A DNA stretch of 9,264 nucleotides from Acidobacteria bacterium RIFCSPHIGHO2_01_FULL_67_28. GTDB lineage: Bacteria; Acidobacteriota; Terriglobia; Acidiferrales; 2-02-FULL-67-57. The position numbers and the translations under genes were made by a program. Position 1 is the stretch's first letter. Every line of letters starts with the position of its first letter. The stretch spans positions 1 to 9,264 of the forward strand of contig MEKM01000047.1 in the NCBI GenBank assembly GCA_001766965.1, given 5' to 3'. The notes under the pieces are model-generated. The model did no database searches, was not told the origin of the DNA, and worked only from the letters and a program-made list of their open reading frames with translations. Shown piece by piece: positions 7,984-9,264 of this stretch.

Positions 7984-8766
7984 TTACGCCAGGAGAACTA
8001 GGGCGTCGACCAGGAAGTGAATGACCATCAGCCAGTAGAGGTCGCGCCGCCAGAGAAAGACGAGCGAGAACACCACGGCCGCGGCAAAGGCGAAGCCCAC
8101 GGCCGGCCAGCCGAGATACCCGTGCCCGGCGGCGAAGACCGCCGCGGGCAGCAGCACCGCCAGCGGCACGTGACGGCTCCAGCGGTAGGTCCAGACCAGC
8201 GCGAAGCCGCGGAAAAAAGTCTCCTCCACCACTGCCGCCGAGAAAGCCAGCAGCACCCACAGCAGCCGCTCTTCCGGCCAGAGCGGGACCATCCAGTGCT
8301 CGGCACCTTCGGTGGCGAGGTACTCGGAGCGGTGCACGAGCGCGGCGCCGAGAAAAAACCCCACGAGAACGATGCCCAGCGCCAGCCGGCGGGCGTCGAG
8401 CCGCGGGAAGCCGATGGAAGCGAGCGGCTGCTCGCGGATGCGCAGCGCCGCCAGCACCAGCACCAGGAAGGCGGCGTGCTTGAGCACTGTGAACCCCGCC
8501 CAGGAGGCGCGGTAGAGGATGTCGCGCTCTTCGAGGAAGGCGCGCACCGGCGGAATCCAGAGCTGGGCGTACTGCGCCAGGAGCGCCAGCCCGAGCAGCA
8601 GCGCCACCGGGGCGAAGCTCGGCTCTTCGTCCGCTTCCGGCTCCGCCGCGGGCGCCGCCCAGCGCTCGAACTCTTCGACCACTTCGAGCCACCAGCCCGG
8701 CAGACGCAGCCAGCGGCGTGGCTCGATGAGCGGCGGCCCGGCGCGGTCGTAGAGTCGCAGTTCCAT
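7984..8766 (-). CDS. CPBP family intramembrane metalloprotease
   Basis: A 260-residue polytopic membrane protein of the CPBP (CaaX protease and bacteriocin-processing, Abi) family. The first ~50 residues are soluble and acidic. Hydrophobic segments lie at about 52-71, 92-109, 128-145, 167-181, 199-214, 221-238 and 244-260. The conserved catalytic motifs are all present: EETFFRG (Glu181, Glu182, Arg186), FAAGH (Phe211, His215) and HFLVD (His250, Asp254). These coordinate the metal and cleave within the membrane; the substrate is unknown here, and some family members have regulatory or immunity roles. ATG at 8766 is preferred to the TTG two codons upstream, because AGGGTG lies eight bases before the ATG. 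The gene is divergent from the methyltransferase gene with 27 bases between starts. No lantibiotic or bacteriocin gene is in the window, so there is no support for an immunity function. Confidence 0.88.
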   Translation of the reverse strand: MELRLYDRAGPPLIEPRRWLRLPGWWLEVVEEFERWAAPAAEPEADEEPSFAPVALLLGLALLAQYAQLWIPPVRAFLEERDILYRASWAGFTVLKHAAFLVLVLAALRIREQPLASIGFPRLDARRLALGIVLVGFFLGAALVHRSEYLATEGAEHWMVPLWPEERLLWVLLAFSAAVVEETFFRGFALVWTYRWSRHVPLAVLLPAAVFAAGHGYLGWPAVGFAFAAAVVFSLVFLWRRDLYWLMVIHFLVDALVLLA

Positions 8767-8779
8767 CGCCAATTCACCC

Positions 8780-8785
8780 TATAAT
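8780..8785 (+). promoter_or_regulatory. -10 box of the methyltransferase gene, apparently leaderless
   Basis: TATAAT lies six bases before an in-frame GTG (8791) and eight before ATG (8794). A normal start point seven or so bases downstream would fall on or next to the start codon, giving a leaderless or nearly leaderless message. No Shine-Dalgarno site is present, in agreement. The -35 region (GCAGTT, 8757-8762) is a weak match and lies inside the protease gene. The same DNA reads CATTAT on the minus strand and could serve the protease gene. Confidence 0.55.
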
Positions 8786-8793
8786 GGGCTGTG

Positions 8794-9264
8794 ATGCCGC
8801 GCAACCGCAAAGCGATTCTGGCGCTGGTGGTCGGAGCCGCGTTCCTTGTGGCGAGCGCCCAGGAAGACGCGGCCTGGAAGCGCGAGCGCGAGCGGCTGGT
8901 CGAAGAGACCATCGCGCATCCCGAGGACGGCCGCCCGCCGGTGCGCGACCCGCGCGTGCTTGCGGCCATGCGCGCCGTGCCGCGGCACGAGTTCGTCCCC
9001 GCCGCTATCCGTCATCTCGCCTACAGCGACTACCCGCTCACCATCGGCCACGGGCAGACCATCTCGCAGCCCTACATTGTGGCCAAGATGACCGAGCTGG
9101 CCGCGCTCAAGGCGGGCGACCGCGTGCTCGAAGTCGGCACCGGCTCGGGCTACCAGGCGGCGGTGCTCTCGCCGCTCGTGAAAGAGGTCTATACGATTGA
9201 GATTGTCGAGGCCCTGGGGCTGACGGCACGGGAGCGGTTGCAGCGGCTCGGCTACGCCAACGTC
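8794..9264 (+). CDS. pcm: Protein-L-isoaspartate O-methyltransferase with export signal, 3' truncated
   Basis: The first 157 codons are present and the frame stays open at the window edge; the family is usually 205-230 residues. The enzyme methylates isoaspartyl residues in damaged proteins with S-adenosylmethionine to start their repair. Diagnostic motifs are GHGQTISQPYIVA (85-97), containing the family signature, and the SAM-binding VLEVGTGSGYQAAVLS (111-126), followed by the acidic strand end YTIEIVE. The unusual part is the N-terminus: MPRNRK, then a hydrophobic stretch (7-20) ending ASAQ, which looks like a signal peptide cleaved near residue 22. The catalytic region starts only after about residue 29. 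This predicts export, although SAM is normally cytoplasmic. ATG at 8794 is chosen; the GTG at 8791 is in frame and would add one residue. A downstream start is unlikely, because the first later Met is residue 59. Confidence 0.9.
   Translation, partial: MPRNRKAILALVVGAAFLVASAQEDAAWKRERERLVEETIAHPEDGRPPVRDPRVLAAMRAVPRHEFVPAAIRHLAYSDYPLTIGHGQTISQPYIVAKMTELAALKAGDRVLEVGTGSGYQAAVLSPLVKEVYTIEIVEALGLTARERLQRLGYANV

Noticed and set aside
7984..8766. CPBP protease as an immunity protein of a bacteriocin or a phage-defence system
   Set aside because: No bacteriocin precursor, transporter, toxin or defence gene is in the window; family membership alone does not support it.

Overview
The window is GC-rich, densely coded bacterial DNA holding six protein genes, one of them cut by the right edge, on both strands. 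The organism is probably an environmental Acidobacteriota or a similar GC-rich Gram-negative bacterium. The grounds are a very large exported DUF3857/transglutaminase/TPR protein, a small exported coiled-coil protein of a kind I associate with that phylum, and several genes with export signals. This is inference from gene content; there is no rRNA or other marker gene here. I see no CRISPR array, tRNA, rRNA, transposase or phage gene.

Layout. Positions 1-146 hold no recognisable gene. Positions 147-4307 (minus) encode a 1386-residue exported transglutaminase-like/TPR protein. A 289-base gap of visibly lower GC follows, with short repeats and a palindrome. Positions 4597-6126 (minus) encode a group II PLP-dependent decarboxylase, interrupted in frame near its 3' end by a 50-bp repeat-like insertion with a 7-bp flanking duplication. 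Positions 6218-6868 (plus) encode a small exported coiled-coil protein of unknown function, diverging from the decarboxylase. Its stop codon interlocks with that of the convergent sulfurtransferase gene (6865-7707, minus) through a shared CTAG. Upstream of the sulfurtransferase is a 276-base leader region. Positions 7984-8766 (minus) encode a CPBP intramembrane protease. Only 27 bases separate it from a divergent protein-L-isoaspartate O-methyltransferase gene (8794 to the window edge, plus) that carries an export signal.

The genes do not form one obvious pathway or operon. Strand changes are frequent, and the decarboxylase/transglutaminase pair is separated by a long gap.

The most interesting region is the sulfurtransferase leader (about 7708-7918, minus strand). 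It could encode a 30-residue peptide with ten cysteines, including Cys-Cys-Cys and Cys-Cys runs. The stop codon of that frame lies in the loop of a strong 10-bp GC hairpin followed by an interrupted T-rich stretch, and the sulfurtransferase gene comes next. This is the arrangement expected of a cysteine-responsive transcription attenuator. It is a hypothesis: the frame could also be an accident of a CTG/GCA-rich stretch. Other notable points are the in-frame insertion in the decarboxylase, the exported methyltransferase with an apparently leaderless promoter, and the CTAG stop overlap.
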